Origin: Diadophis punctatus similis
Lineage: Eukaryota; Chordata; Lepidosauria; Squamata; Dipsadidae
NCBI GenBank assembly: GCA_023053685.1
Contig: JALIGW010000016.1
Coordinates: 5,650,001 to 5,714,000 of the forward strand
Direction: 5' to 3'
DNA: 64,000 bases
The notes beneath the pieces were generated by a model. It was not told the origin of the DNA, made no database searches, and worked only from the letters and a program-made list of their open reading frames with translations. The number at the start of each line of letters is the position of its first letter. The stretch's first letter is position 1. The translations under genes and the position numbers were made by a program. Positions 48,481 to 61,238 of this stretch are shown here, piece by piece.

Positions 48481-49044
48481 AATTAATAATAATAATTTGT
48501 GTTTATAGTATGATATTTTAACGTTGCAGATTGTAGCATGGAAGAAACCAGCTTAACTTTCTAGTCCTCCTGGTATTTTTCTATGAACCATTTCTGAAAA
48601 CAAGCCACAGTAGCATGTCTGCTCCTGAGAGTGGTGTGCATAAGCCAGGACATGACTACCATAGAATACTGGAGGTCCTGAGACAGAGGTTCCTAGAGGT
48701 TTGGGACTGCTTGTTCCCATAATTCCCAGCCACTAGGCTGCAGAGCAATGGAATTATAATTGCCAGATTGAAGAAAGCTGACTTTAAGAAATGCCAACAG
48801 TAAGCAAAGCCCATGCTACTCTGTTATCAGGATCTGTTCTGGATCTACCTGCTGAGTATGAAGAATTGCAGTCCATTATATAGCACTGCTCATAAACTCT
48901 GCTTGGAGAGTGTATTTCTGCAGGGAGAAAAATCAAAATCACATTTAGAGCAATGTTTATTCTCTACCGATCCTTTTTCATGTGAATATCCCTACAGCAG
49001 AAATATACATACCTAAACAGGATTCCATATATAAAGTTAATCTC

Positions 49045-49053
49045 CATATCTAT

Positions 49054-49092
<39 letters not shown>

Positions 49093-49440
49093 TTTGCATC
49101 CTGCCTGGTTATTTTTACAAACAGCTCAAGGCATTGAACATATCCAACATCCTTTCCTCCTCTGACTTTCCCCACAAACAACATCCTTGTAAGATGAGTG
49201 AGACTGAGGGAGAGTGAGTGGCCCAAAGCCACCTAATTGCTTTCATGGCTAAGGCTGGACTAGAACTCACCATCTTTGGCTTTCTAGCCTGGTGTCTTAA
49301 CCATTAGACCACGGGTGTCAAATTTGTGTCACGTTGCCGTCACGTAACGTTTCGCGATGTTTTTCCCATTTGCGGAGCTGGGGTGGGCGTGGCCTGTGCA
49401 TGACGCATCCGCCAATTTGACATCTCTGCATTAGACCAAA
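49045..49440 (-). mobile_element. MIR/CORE-type SINE, antisense, with nested hAT
   Basis: A (TATT)n run at 49051-49096 is followed by an antisense MIR-like body (GGCCCAAAGCCACCTAATTG) and the tRNA-like head (TTCTAGCCTGGTGTCTTAACC). The family E hAT sits in the head. Confidence 0.6.
49310..49428 (+). mobile_element. miniature hAT family E, inserted in a MIR-like SINE
   Basis: The ends are CACGGGTGTCAAATT and AATTTGACATCTCTG with perfect duplications CATTAGAC (49302-49309, 49429-49436). It is only 119 bp. The target lies at the tRNA-like end of an antisense MIR-like SINE. Confidence 0.78.
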
Positions 49441-51340
49441 CTGACACTTTCCATTTTGGAGGATAGGAAAAGCAGATTGGATTGTTCTAATTTGCTATTT
49501 GGTTTCAAAAAACATGTACATCAAAACTGTCACTGTTTTCTCCCACCCTATTCCAACTTTCAGGAGGCTATTTTTCTAAATCTATCTTTCAGTAACTATG
49601 ATTACCAGGAACTTCCAAAATCTAAAACTCAACCTTGTGTTTTCCAACTGTTGGGTTTTCAACTTTCACTAAACACTCAAGATTAACTCTAATAATTATG
49701 GTATAATAAGTACAGTGATTATCACAAAACTCAGTCACAAAATTAACTAAAAGATATTGATTGACTCAGTTTTGGACTTGCTAAGATAGGTCATGATAGT
49801 GTTTCTCAACACGCCCTCCTAAAGATATAATAAAACTACAATTCTTAGCTAGTTGCTTAAACTGGTTAGGATTTCTGAGAATTACACTAGTTGGTAGTAG
49901 ATATTAATGTTTAACGTCTTTAATTTATACAAATTAAAAAAATCAAGTAAAAACTATGAGTATACAGCCATTTCCCATCGATTTTAAGATAAGGGATCAT
50001 ATTCCCAAATATATTTTTTCAGATTTTACTATTTAGATTAGTAAGAATAAAAATAACTTGGGATGAATTAGTAAATGAAGATTTATATGGCTAATATGAA
50101 TTCATTTGCCAGTTGTCAGTGTTTTGTTTTGGAGCAGATAACAAATCCTTGTTCTCGTTGCAAATATTTCAAGCCATCTGGAATATGGGAGGCAAGGCCA
50201 TTGCTGCATCACAGATTACAAATCTTTCTATGAATTCTTTGTTTCCATCAAGTGAAAATGAAACATTAAAGGCATTAATTTGACCATTCCTTTCCAGTCT
50301 CAGGAGACTAGAGAAGTAATCAGAGAAAAGGGAGGTGGAAATCTATTTGGATTTTTAATGATAGCAGTGTTCTTGTCCCTTCTTCAGTTTGGATGCTAAG
50401 AACTTTGCATTCCTTGGCACAATCATCACCCAAGAAAAAAGGGATGAAATGTGCAGAGGAATGAAACAAGAAGGGAACTATGAAAGAGCTAACTTGAATG
50501 GTAGAACCCGCTGAAATGACAGATGATGCAGAAGAAACGAGAAACCAAGTGTAGGCTATTCATTACTCTGAGTGTTACATGGAAACAGACTAACAAACAT
50601 AGAGTTTACGGTAAGCTATGAAAAACAATGATGGATTTTCTCATAGTTCCAAGAGTTTTTTTTTTTTAATATTATCTTCAAAGATTATGGTAGCACATAA
50701 GATCTGGAGTATCTAGCCATAGTCACCTGCAGAAGATATGGGTAATTTCCTGGAAGAGAACTTTGAAATGCTTTTAATTTGGCTCGAGTTTGACCATCTC
50801 GTATTAGTAAAACCAGCTGAAAATGGAAAAGGATTAAGTTTTGATACCTTGGAAACAACTTTCTGAGTCTGAAGCTCAAAGAACTGGGTTTCAAAAACTT
50901 GTCAACATAAAGGCCAAATGACACTGTTTAATAAGTTTGCATTAAAATTTGTCATAAGGTTGTTGATTTGTGCAAGGTACTGATGGTTGATCTGTTGGCT
51001 TTACTGGAAACAGAAACATCTTTTAATTCTTTTAATACCAAACAATTTGTATTAAATGCAGTTGAGCTGCATGTAAATATCAAAATATTTTGATATATGT
51101 ACAAATCCGTGTTGCCTTAATCAGCTATTAACTCCGCATTTACAGCTGGTTGTTTTAATTATAACAAGTTATTTAGGTTATAGATTGGAAGTGATATCTT
51201 ATTTTGCAACTATCTGTGTTCAGGAACTGCAGATAAATTGGTGTAGGTAAGATACATAGGTAATTTTATCCTTCTATTTTGGATGTGAAAAAAATCTTAA
51301 CAAATGGAAAACTGATCAGTTGCCAGTTTATATGATGCCA
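49440..51340. other. SPATA13 intron sequence, nothing recognised
   Basis: AT-rich with no identifiable element. A worn retroelement-like stretch around 50390-50600 could not be named. Confidence 0.5.
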
Positions 51341-51344
51341 GGGT

Positions 51345-51617
51345 GTAATTTATTTTATTATTAATTACATTTTTATGTCACCCATCTCCCTTATAAGGCG
51401 ACTTACTTTTTGATGACTTACAGATGATAAAAAGACAAATCGAAAAATAATTAAAATATTAAAACTATGCAAATTAAAAATGTAAAACTATTAAATACAA
51501 CAGGACTAAGAGACAGGCAGCATGAGGAGGAGGTCTTCTTATCCCATCAACCACCTCCAGCAGTGAGTGCCCTCCTCAGGGCCCCAACCAAGTCAAGTTT
51601 TAATACCCTTCTGGAAA
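51345..51617 (-). mobile_element. L2-like 3' end, antisense, degraded
   Basis: CACCCATCTCCCTTATAAGG, a long A-rich middle, and CCTCAGGGCCCCAACCAAG with CTTCTGGAAAGCC resemble an antisense L2 tail. It abuts the hAT at 51626. Confidence 0.4.
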
Positions 51618-51625
51618 GCCTAAAG

Positions 51626-51802
51626 TAGTGGCCCCAACTTTTTGGGCACCAGGGACAGGTTCTATGGAGATAGATTTTTCCTCAGACCAGAGGGGGCATG
51701 GTTTTGAGTATGGCCTGTATCCCACAAATGGGGTTTCGTTTGTTTGTGCGGCCCGGTGGCTGGCATGCCACAGGTCCACAGACTGGGAGTTGGGGACCCC
51801 TG
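51626..51802 (+). mobile_element. hAT Charlie-like element (family I)
   Basis: It starts TAGTGGCCCCAAC and ends GTTGGGGACCCCTG. Flanks GCCTAAAG (51618-51625) and ACCTAAAG (51803-51810) match at 7 of 8. The inner GGGCACCAGGGACAGG and GGCTGGCATGCCACAGG segments are typical of a widespread vertebrate hAT family. Confidence 0.72.
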
Positions 51803-51984
51803 ACCTAAAGGATGGGAGTAATTTGGGAAGCAGAATTGCTTAATCAATCTGAAAGTTCATAGCAAAGATAAGAAAGGTTGAGACAGTTGGTGTCTCTATT
51901 ACCTTATAATGCACTATATGTTATAGTCTATGTGAACATGTACCTTTATACAATGGACTCTCCAAATATGCTTTACAGATGGAC

Positions 51985-52625
51985 TATAACAACCTTATTG
52001 GCCTTCGGGAAAACCGTTAAAACCTGGCTTTTCCGGCAGGCTTGGGGCCAGTGACCAATGTTCCCTCTAACATTGAAAATCACTGCGTGGCAGTTGGAAA
52101 CTGCTGCGCGGCGTTTTCTTTTCTTGAGGGACCGAACCGGCCTCCCTGGATGAAGAGTAAGCTGGTGGGCAGCAGCCTTTGATCTCGCTCTCCTCCTCTC
52201 CCTAGCAGCGGAGCCCGCCTGGGGAGGCAAGAGTTAAACCCATAAACCCACGTTCTCCGCCGTCCGCTACCTCCACTTCTCTTCGTTGAAGGCTCCTTTA
52301 CCCCACCCCCTACCCACCCCGATCGGCTGGTGATCAATGTTCCCTCTGACATTAGAAAACGCCGCGAACTGCTGCACAGCGTTTTCTTATCACGTGCGCG
52401 GCCGCACAGCTTAGAAGGAACATTGCCAGTGACCTGACAGAGTTAATCAATAAGGTCGCCCCTGAATGAATGTAATGATTGATTGTTTTTAAATTTTTAA
52501 ACATGTTTTTAAATTGTTTTATGATTTTTTTAATTGATTCATATTTGTCCTGACTGTGAGCCGCCCAGAGTCCTTTGGGAATTGGGCAGCATACAAATGT
52601 GATCAAATAAATAAATAAATAAATA
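51985..52625 (+). mobile_element. L2 LINE 3' end, split by a hAT
   Basis: The ORF end (TTGGCCTTCGGGAAAACCG onward) lies at 51985-52047, the 3' tail (GTGAGCCGCCCAGAGTCC, (AATA)n) at 52434-52625, and the family J hAT between. Confidence 0.78.
52056..52425 (+). mobile_element. hAT-like element (family J) with a partial duplicate inside
   Basis: The ends CAATGTTCCCTCT and AAGGAACATTG are flanked by perfect duplications CCAGTGAC (52048-52055, 52426-52433). A second left end (CAATGTTCCCTCTGAC) begins at about 52334, so the last 92 bp look like a complete mini-element sharing the outer right end. The insertion splits an L2 3' end. Confidence 0.76.
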
Positions 52626-52764
52626 AGATAGGTTTTAACAGCTAAGGTTTCCAACCATTGTGGAGATTCTGAGAACTGTATTTCAAACATAGTTGGAAGG
52701 CAGAAATGACACATAAACAGAAATATTGTTCAGTATGGATTGAATATGGATTTGTCTGACATGG

Positions 52765-52850
52765 TATACAGTTTCCTGCCTGAACAGGAGGTTGGACTAG
52801 AAGATCTCTAAGATCTCTTCCAGCTCTGATGTTCTGTTATTCTGAATAGA
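52765..52850 (+). mobile_element. CR1 3' tail fragment
   Basis: Sense CR1 3' UTR with GGAGGTTGGACTAGAAGATC and a GTTCTGTTATTCTG tail. Very short 5'-truncated copy. Confidence 0.65.
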
Positions 52851-54093
52851 ATATATTGGGTTTTAGATCTAACTCTTTTTGGAATGATAATAATGCACTG
52901 TTAGTAATTTAAATGAGATAAAATATTTAAAGCAACTTAATAAACAGACTTCATTTGGGCTTCTGCATAGAGAATGCAGAACAAGCTGTTCCTTTACTGT
53001 AATTTGGGCAGAATATAGCTGGTTGTAATCTTTCCAATTGTTCGCCAAGTTTTATTGCTTACAGTAGGGCAATAATGTATTGGCACATAAAAGAGGACAT
53101 ATGACGTGTCCTTCCCTAGTTTAAAGGTACAAGGTCATGGAGATGACCATATTAGTGAGTTGTGTTAAGAGTTGTGCTCTTTTCTACTCAGTTCGTTTTA
53201 CAATGAAGTGAAAATTACAGAAGGATGACTTTAACCAATATTTTAATGTCTCACTGTCTATGTGGGTCTCCAGTGCCTGTGTCCAATATTAAGGTATGCT
53301 GTTGGGAAAGGTTTTCTTTCTGATTTGCTTGCCCTTGTCTGGTGTATAATTTCAAGTGTTTAACTGGTGTGGACTAGTATAACTGTTTTTAACTGCAGCT
53401 GTGTTATGCTGTTTTCAGTCAGATAACTATTGGCATTTAGAAGAAAAAGTTTCTGAATGTTTCTCTGTTGTTGTGTAAATATGAATTGCTGCCAGCTGTT
53501 GGGAGGGTGGGGGTAGACCATTGAAAAGTTATGTTTAAGTTGTTCATACTGTACTACATAACAAGGATATATAACAACGGAAGGGGTTAATCATTTGAAC
53601 ACAGGGAAGTTGATGTCATGACTGCAGTCTTATGCAGATATACATGTATTCAAGAGTAAATCTGAATAAAGGGGTTGCATGTTCAATTAAATATTCATCA
53701 GATGGCTTACACAGGTCTATTGCTAACGTTTGCCCGAGGCAAGGCTTATGCAGAGAGTTGTTTCTTAGTAAGCAGGTGAAAGTTAGGACAGTTAAGAGTG
53801 CAGGCTGTAAAAGTATTTGGAGACAAGACTGCTCAGTACAGTACATCTTTCCCTAGTTATGGTGATAAAAATTACAGCCTTTGCGATACTTTGCTTATCT
53901 TTATTCGTAACAGTTTCGTATCTTTAGGATTTGAAAGTATATATTCTAACTGGATGTTGTTTTTAATAGTATGTTGCATCATGTCTTGAAATGCTAGCAG
54001 AGGCTGACATTAGCAAAGGAGTCAGGAGTATAGAAGACTACTACAATTTTGTATTTTCTAATTGGAACATTTACCATCTGCTGCAGTCTGAGC

Positions 54094-54260
54094 CAGCGGT
54101 GGATTGCTCCCGGTTCGGCCCGGTTCTAAGAACCGATAGCGCTGGCGGTGGGAGGCTCCGCCCACCCACCCAGGACGCTTCTGTGCATGCGCAGAAGCAT
54201 TGCGCACGCGCGCGAGTGCACGTGCAAACCGGTAGTAAAGGGTTTTAGAACCCACTACTG
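54094..54260 (+). mobile_element. hAT family B, nonautonomous
   Basis: The ends are CAGCGGTGGATTGCTCC and AGAACCCACTACTG with perfect duplications GTCTGAGC (54086-54093, 54261-54268). The GGCTCCGCCCACCCACC core is shared with other family B copies. Confidence 0.86.
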
Positions 54261-55889
54261 GTCTGAGCCCTTCGAAATGACTGAAACGGCAATTCCCAGG
54301 CATACTAGCTAGTGAATTATGGGAGTTGTAGCCCCATAATACTTGGAAGGTATCAGATTGGAAGAGATAGTTTGGACTACTGATAGGGTTCCTACTTTCT
54401 TAGTCCAAATGTTGCTCAAACATTTTTTTCTTTCAGTTAGTTATAAGCAAGACTCAGATCAATGGATCACTTACAGCATGGTAGTTTCTTGTCCTCTTCT
54501 CATATCTTCGTTGTGATGACAACTTGCTGCCTATTTCAAGTAAGGGGCAATTATAATTATGTAAGTAGTCACTTTGCCCCATTGTTAGTGACATTTGGCC
54601 TTTGGAAAGTATCACCAAGCTATTGAAGAGACTCTTCTATAGCTTTGCTTCAAGCCAACTTTCTCTAGCCAGATGCTTCTAAGCTATGTTAGTTCCCTTG
54701 GATCTCTCAGCTGGCATGGGCCTAGACCAGCTGGAAGATTGTGAGAATAGAAATTCAACATATCTGGAGGTTAATCGGTTAAGGAAGAGTACTGTAGATT
54801 TTGTTCAAAGGAAGGCATGTTCTTTTAAGTATAGATATTGTTAGAATCTTTTTGAGCTAATTGTTTCTATTCATTCCCATCAGATAAGGTTACAAAATCA
54901 TCTGCCAATAATATAAAGATGGTATCTAGTTTCATAAATTGCACTGAGATACTATGTGTGTATACGGAGGGGGGTGGATAGGGATGATCTGCTCATTTTC
55001 CATTAAGTGTATTATGTAAATCCAAGACTTATACTTCATAAGCCACAATTTTATGACTTGCTCAGCCAACATGGCTAAAAGAAAATGTGTTATCATGATG
55101 AATAAACCCAGTATCTTCTGCAAATTAATTGGAAAAATAGCTAGGAAAATTGAATTTAGCAATCTGCATGTGTCTTCCCTTAATTTAATTTTTGTGTTTA
55201 ATGGAACTCACAACCTAGTAAGAAGGTTGCAGAGTGAAGCATAAGGTTCACTTTTGGTAATAGTAGTGCAAAAGGAAAATGAGATAAGTCATTAATGTAT
55301 CTTGGCGTTTTTTCCAGAATAATTTCAAATAATCATAGCCATATATCTCATGTCATACAATGACCCATAGCTTCCCTATTATTCAATATTAATGTCCCTC
55401 GGTTAAGAGCAAACAGTAGGTTGGAGGTAATGTATAACCATTGCGTTTTGCAACAAGACATGTTATAATGCTATTGCACAAATAGCTAAAATAGATAGTT
55501 TCCCTAAGTACATTTTAACATGATGGAAATCCATAAGCCATGTTTTAATACACACACCATCATTTCTTTTTCAAGATTTCTCTTGAGGACACCTTTGAGT
55601 GCCACAGTTACAATTTCACAGTCAATCTTGTTTTTGTAAGAGTTATAATCATAACACACAGGAAATCACAGATCTGAAAACCCTACTTTATGCTTTGGTC
55701 CCATGCTGCTAGAAACTATAAATATCTCCTTTTTAAATCGAATGTATATATTTTGATAAAATTTCCTAACAAAAGAAAAATGTCTGAATTTGCCATTGGC
55801 TTTTTTTTAAATTAATGTTTTACCACAGGCTATCACATTTGCTATCAAATATGGTTGATTGTATATGTATATTCTCATTAAATGGCTTA

Positions 55890-56030
55890 TTTTACTCTTG
55901 TTGCCAGGGGGAGGGGTTATTGCTTTTTTATTGCTTTTTTTATATTGGGTTTTTATCCTTGTAAGCCACCTGGAGTCATTGAGTGTGAATTGGGAGGCCA
56001 TATAAATTTTGTTAAATTAAATAAACGGAA
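55890..56030 (+). mobile_element. L2-like 3' tail before a SPATA13 exon
   Basis: It contains GTAAGCCACCTGGAGTCATT and ends TTAAATTAAATAAA. Only the 3' UTR remains. It lies about 110 bp upstream of the 56139 acceptor. Confidence 0.55.
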
Positions 56031-56138
56031 ATGGAAGTGGAAATTGCATGGTACATAGACCCTGTTTAGAACAGCATAAATCCTTATATGATTTTAAAAT
56101 ATTTTTGGTTTATTTGACTTGTTCACCTTTGAAAAAAG

Positions 56139-56495
56139 GTTGTTACTGATGATCACTGGAAGAAGTTTCCATTTCAAGATGAAGAAAGAGCAGATGCTCA
56201 AAAAGTCCCAACCAGAAGATGGGGTTCTGGAAAAAGATCTCGGCCTCGGCCCCTCTCAGATTATGGCCAGTTGGCAATTAGAAGTTCTTCCATTCCAGAA
56301 GATTCTGTCGCTATGGATTCCCAGGAAATGGACTCTCTGGAGAATGACAGTGAGACCAAGCGTCCCCCTGTTAAATCAGGAACTTGTGCAGTAGCCAATC
56401 CAAAGGCCCACAGAAGACGACCCATCTCTGTCATTGGTGCAATCAGTTACTATGAGAATAATCAAACGGAAGAAATAACTGCTCTCCTTGCACAA
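56139..56495 (+). CDS. SPATA13: SPATA13 exon with start of the APC-binding region
   Basis: This 119-codon exon starts after a CTTTGAAAAAAG acceptor and ends at CAA|GTAAGA, phase 0 at both ends, so it joins the 40313-42100 exon without a frame change. The product contains HRRRPISVIGAISYYENNQT followed by an acidic stretch, which matches the RRRRPISVIG segment at the start of the short SPATA13 isoform and leads into the APC-binding region (ABR). In ASEF-type exchange factors the ABR and SH3 domain hold the DH domain inactive until APC binds. The preceding part (VVTDDHWKKFPFQDEE and onward) belongs to the long isoform. An L2-type LINE tail ends about 110 bp upstream of the acceptor. Confidence 0.9.
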
Positions 56496-56499
56496 GTAA

Positions 56500-58980
56500 G
56501 AAATAAAATTCACTCACTGAAAAAACTCAATCAAGAGATCATCCTTCTTCTTCTTCCCTGTAACCTTCAAATTAGAACATAGTGGACGCTCCTATTCCTT
56601 CTTTCTGCTTCTTCCAAATCATCACTGCATATTTATTCTTCTAAAAGCATGATATCAGATTAATTCTTTTACGTAGATAATTCTTGCTCTATAATTATAC
56701 ACTATACTAACCTTTCACCCCCCTGAATGTTGATGCTTCTATTTGAGGTTTGAAGATATTTCTCTTTTACTGTGCACCTCTTCATTCTGTAATAAAACAG
56801 TGCTGATTATGTTGCATTTTAAGAAAAGTAACATATTTCAGAGTATAGAGACATTTATGAATAATAATCGGGGTGTTTACATAACCAGTTTAATGCAGAT
56901 TGACAAGAGATGCTCCATGATACATGACGATTCATGAATCTGGCCTAAATGGTTAGAATATGATTTATCTTCATTGTTACAAAAGTTTAAAAGCATAATA
57001 AATCTTTGTTATTATTTCAATGGTAACTTAATGTATAATTATTGAAAATCAAAGACCTTGTTATCATGTGCGTAATATGGAATATGTGCATCATCTAATG
57101 GAATAGATATATATTCTTCTTGGTATTAAGCAAGAATTGCTTTGTGATCCTATCTATGTCTACTCTTTTATTTTTTATTATCCAATCTTTTATTTCAAAA
57201 GAAAAACCAAAGCAGGCAACCATCATTTTCATAAAACTCTTTTGAGAAAATCACAGTAATCTGATATATCATGAACCTAGGTTCTAGGACTAGTTTGTTG
57301 GAGTTCATTCATCTAAAGTAATTATGATAGTATAAGTAATAAATAACATAGAAATATGAAGGGCCTGTTGGTTTTTTTAAAAACAAACTGAAGATATAAA
57401 TCAAGTTAGAATATTGGAAGTTATACTTATTTCAAGAAGGGTTTTACTTAACTGTATTGATTTTGGCCACACTTGCATGGCATGAGGTATGGTATAAACA
57501 ACAGTTTGTTTGCAAATGTTCTCAAGTGCTTACAACCTCACATTGCATAACTATAAGATACCCATATGCAGTTTGTTTATAGGTTGCTGTGCTATCTCAA
57601 TGACATATATGGAGAGAAAAAGAAATACAGTAACACTCTTAATTCTTGTAGGTTGATTAAACCATCACAGGTGGGTGATTTGCAGCTGTGCTACTCACGA
57701 GGAAGAACATCTAGGCATGTTCACAATTAAAATGTAGTTGGCTATAGCAATTGTTCAAACATGGCCTTTGGCTCAGTTATATGAAACACAAGTTATAAAG
57801 ATATGAATTTGAAAAATATTGACTTAATTCAACCTACAGGGTTTTTTAAATTCAACCTACAGGTTTTTTTTTTTAATGTTTATATTTTAGACATATAGCC
57901 CACACTTAAATGTTGCTTGTGTGATGGCAAGATGTAACCAAAAAAGAATTTTGCAGATGTAACCAAAAAAAGGGGCAAAGATTTTTTCTTAACAAGATAG
58001 ATTCATTTCATTCATTCAGAATTCAAATTGTGAATGGATGCATACAATTATTTGTGATACAAAGTCTGTAAACATATAGGCTTTGAGTTGTGTGAGTGAT
58101 GTTTGTGGATTTGAATAGTGGAGTTCATGTAAATAAAATTATATTTTACATTAAGTCACTGAACTCAGTAGATCTTGAATAGGTCTGGCTGTATTCATAG
58201 GTTTCTGGTAGAGATACCTTGTTTAGAAATTTTCTCTGTTTTTGCCTTTGAATATTTGCAAAGACAGTTTTTTTAAAAAATTTCACAGATAAATGTGGAA
58301 GTTTTGCAAAAAAAACAACAACAACCCCACAATAAACCCCCAAACCTTGAATTATTTACTTTAATATTAATTTCCTTTAAAGGCAACATTTTGTGTTAAT
58401 AATGTAACAAGTCACTATTTATTCATTTATTGGAAAAAAGCTAGGCTATTATATTTAAACTTCCCCTTGTGGAAAAATCACAAATACTGTTTCAATATAT
58501 TGTTACTTTTCTTACCTTTTCAACAAGATGGGCAGTTTTTCTATGCATGTATAATTTATCCTCCTGCCTCCCACATACTGTGTTCTTCCAGACAGTCTTC
58601 TACAGTAAATGTTTGCTGTTCTAATGCATATTTGCTGGGTGTAAGCTTGAAGTAAATACCATCTTACTACCAGTGTTAATAAAAAGTTGAAATGCTTGCA
58701 AACAAATGTGTGGAAAACATTGTAAACTCCTTGTGCTTGTATTGGACAAGGAAAATGGGACGTTGTAGAGGGTTTTATAAGTGAACCATCTAGTTTAACT
58801 GGAAGAGATGAAGCACTGTAAAAATGATGGATCAAAAGAGATTTTGAAGGTTTTTTTTATAAATATATTATTTTAAGAAAAAGAGAAGAAATCAATTGTA
58901 TGCAAAGAATGAGAGAAAATGCACAAAAATGCAAGGATATTTAAGTTGTATATCTGTTTCTTAGTCAGCTTTTTAAAAAT
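56500..58980. other. SPATA13 intron sequence, nothing recognised
   Basis: This is the longest stretch in the gene half without a visible transposon. It is AT-rich, and no exon with supporting splice sites was seen. Confidence 0.5.
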
Positions 58981-58992
58981 CAATCTCTAGAG

Positions 58993-59192
58993 CAGTGGTT
59001 CTTAACCTTCCTAATGCCGCGCCCCACCCCCGTGCCCCCGCCCCGCCGCCGCCATTTGGGTTCTTTTACCCTCTGCGCATGCACAAAGTGTTCTGCACAT
59101 GCGCAGAGGGTAAAAGAACCCAAATGGTGGCGTCTGGCCGAAGTCTCCCGACCCCTGTGAAAGGGTTGTGACCCCCAGGTTGAGAACCGCTG
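58993..59192 (+). mobile_element. SPIN-like hAT (family C), nonautonomous
   Basis: The ends are CAGTGGTTCTTAACC and GGTTGAGAACCGCTG, flanked by perfect palindromic duplications CTCTAGAG (58985-58992, 59193-59200). The interior is a hairpin built on GGGTTCTTTTACCCTCTGCG and its inverse. It lies in the SPATA13 intron. Confidence 0.85.
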
Positions 59193-60065
59193 CTCTAGAG
59201 CGTAAGCTAGTAGAATGCCAGAAAGTAAAATCCCTTATTAGTACTACTTTCACTTGCTTGACAATTTAATTTAGAAGATGGAAGCATTTCAATTTCAATG
59301 AATATTAAGCCTTTCCAGACAAAAAGCTGCTCGAAAAAGCTGTGAAAACCTGACAAAGAGGTTGTGGGAGCTTTAGAATTTAAATGTGAAAAGTGCTCAC
59401 TTCCTCTTTATTAAGAGCAAATTAGTTGAAAAGAGCGAATAAGAAAAATTGAAAAGGGATATTTTATTTTTATAGGGGAAGAAGAAACTTGTTAGACATC
59501 TGTATGAAATACATGAATTAAAAATTTGCTTTTAAAAATGTTTATTGTGTTGGAATTGTGAACTAGGACGACCAGAAAAAGGTAGTTAATGAAAATCAAA
59601 TGCTGATTCATGATATCAGCCAAATCATAAACCTGGGCCTTCCTATGTAGGAAGGGTTGGAAAAAAAAGTGACCCATGATCAAAGCCCCAGTGATGAATA
59701 AGAGCGAACCTTCAGCTGTACGGTGGCAGCTACCATCTTGACTTTTTTGACCCTCCCTGCAGAATCCCTTGTGATAAACATAAAACAAGCCACGTAGGTT
59801 GCTCGTTTGCGTTCTGCTATGTTTAATAATATGGCAGCCCAGAAAAAAGACCCTTTCAATAATGGGTCTGAAATTTTCCCGTTATTTATTTTAGTGACTC
59901 TTGGGACCTTATCAGAAGCTATATTTTACCTCAGCCCACCCTAGAATTTAAATGGTGAATATAATAATACTAGTGAGAGTTAATATGTTTCTGGTTTAGT
60001 ATCTTTGTAGATTTTGACTGCAAATGAATACTACTCCGTTGATTATGGAGACTGTAGCTTTAGAG

Positions 60066-60362
60066 CAGGGGTGTCAAACTCGATTCCATTGAGGGCTGAT
60101 CAGGGTTGTGTTTGACCTCGGGGGACTGGGTGCGCATGGCCAGCTCAATGTCACTCGTGTCAGGGGCATCTGTGGTGGCCCAGGCAGGGCTTTGGGGAGC
60201 CTCCCGCAGCCCTCTGCCAGCGTGCAGCCCTCCCAAGCTCCATTTTCACTGGCAGAGGCACCGTGGGCCGATTCTTTGCTGTTTCCAGGGTGGCCCCGCA
60301 GGCCAGATCTAAGCATGCCACGGGCCGGATCCGGGCCCCGGGCCTTGAGTTTGACACCCTTG
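60066..60362 (-). mobile_element. hAT family D, nonautonomous
   Basis: The ends are CAGGGGTGTCAAACTCG and GAGTTTGACACCCTTG with perfect duplications CTTTAGAG (60058-60065, 60363-60370). The interior is in the opposite orientation to the 9.4 and 38.6 kb copies. Confidence 0.86.
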
Positions 60363-61238
60363 CTTTAGAGTAACTAGTATTTCCATAGTAACTTGGGATT
60401 TTAAAGTTTGAGTTTCATTTAAATTAGTTTTGCTATATTTGCTTAATTAACATCAACTTCTAAGAATCTTGATACATCATTAAATGAACGCTTTCCCTCC
60501 CCCCCCCATCAAAAATTATTGTGTATGGCTCATATATGTCAATCATCCAGTGTTTAAACTATACAAGTGTCACTAATTTAAGTTAGAAAAGAAAAATTGC
60601 CTTTCTTATTTTCCCTCTAAATTTGGTGAACATTCAGTTCTTCTTTAGAATATGGAGTATTTATTCACTATTTGAATGTACTGTATTATAGCCGCCCAAT
60701 TCTAATTTATAGGATATGTGTGTATGTATTTTAATTCAAACATCTTAAAATGCTAAAAAATAGGCCAGTCATTGAAAAAAAATTGGAAGTTCTTTTGCTT
60801 TTGTTTAATGCTTCAGCAAGCTATATAATCCTCTGTTTTATTTCACTTTATTCCTCTTTCCTATTCTTTCACTTAGTTCCAAGAAGTCAGGTAGCATATA
60901 TTGTGGGATTAATTTTTTCTCTAAATTGTTTTTCCCTGAAATATATTCTGAATATCTGCGAGCCTTGGGCTTTTCCCAAACCTTCTGATATTTTCCATGT
61001 CTGCATGAATGACACCCTTGTATGTAAGCAATTCTATTCATCTCACAGTAGAAGCAGAGATAGCAAAGGAACAGTATGTTGCAGCTAAATATGTTTGTTC
61101 AATATTTCAGTTAGCCTGCAAGATCTTTTTTCTGAATATTCTAGTATATTACTTTCTCCATTTTTAGATTTCTTGTTCAATTGTCCCTGAAAATGATTAG
61201 TATTTTTATTAGTAATAAATTTATAAAGCCACCTAATC

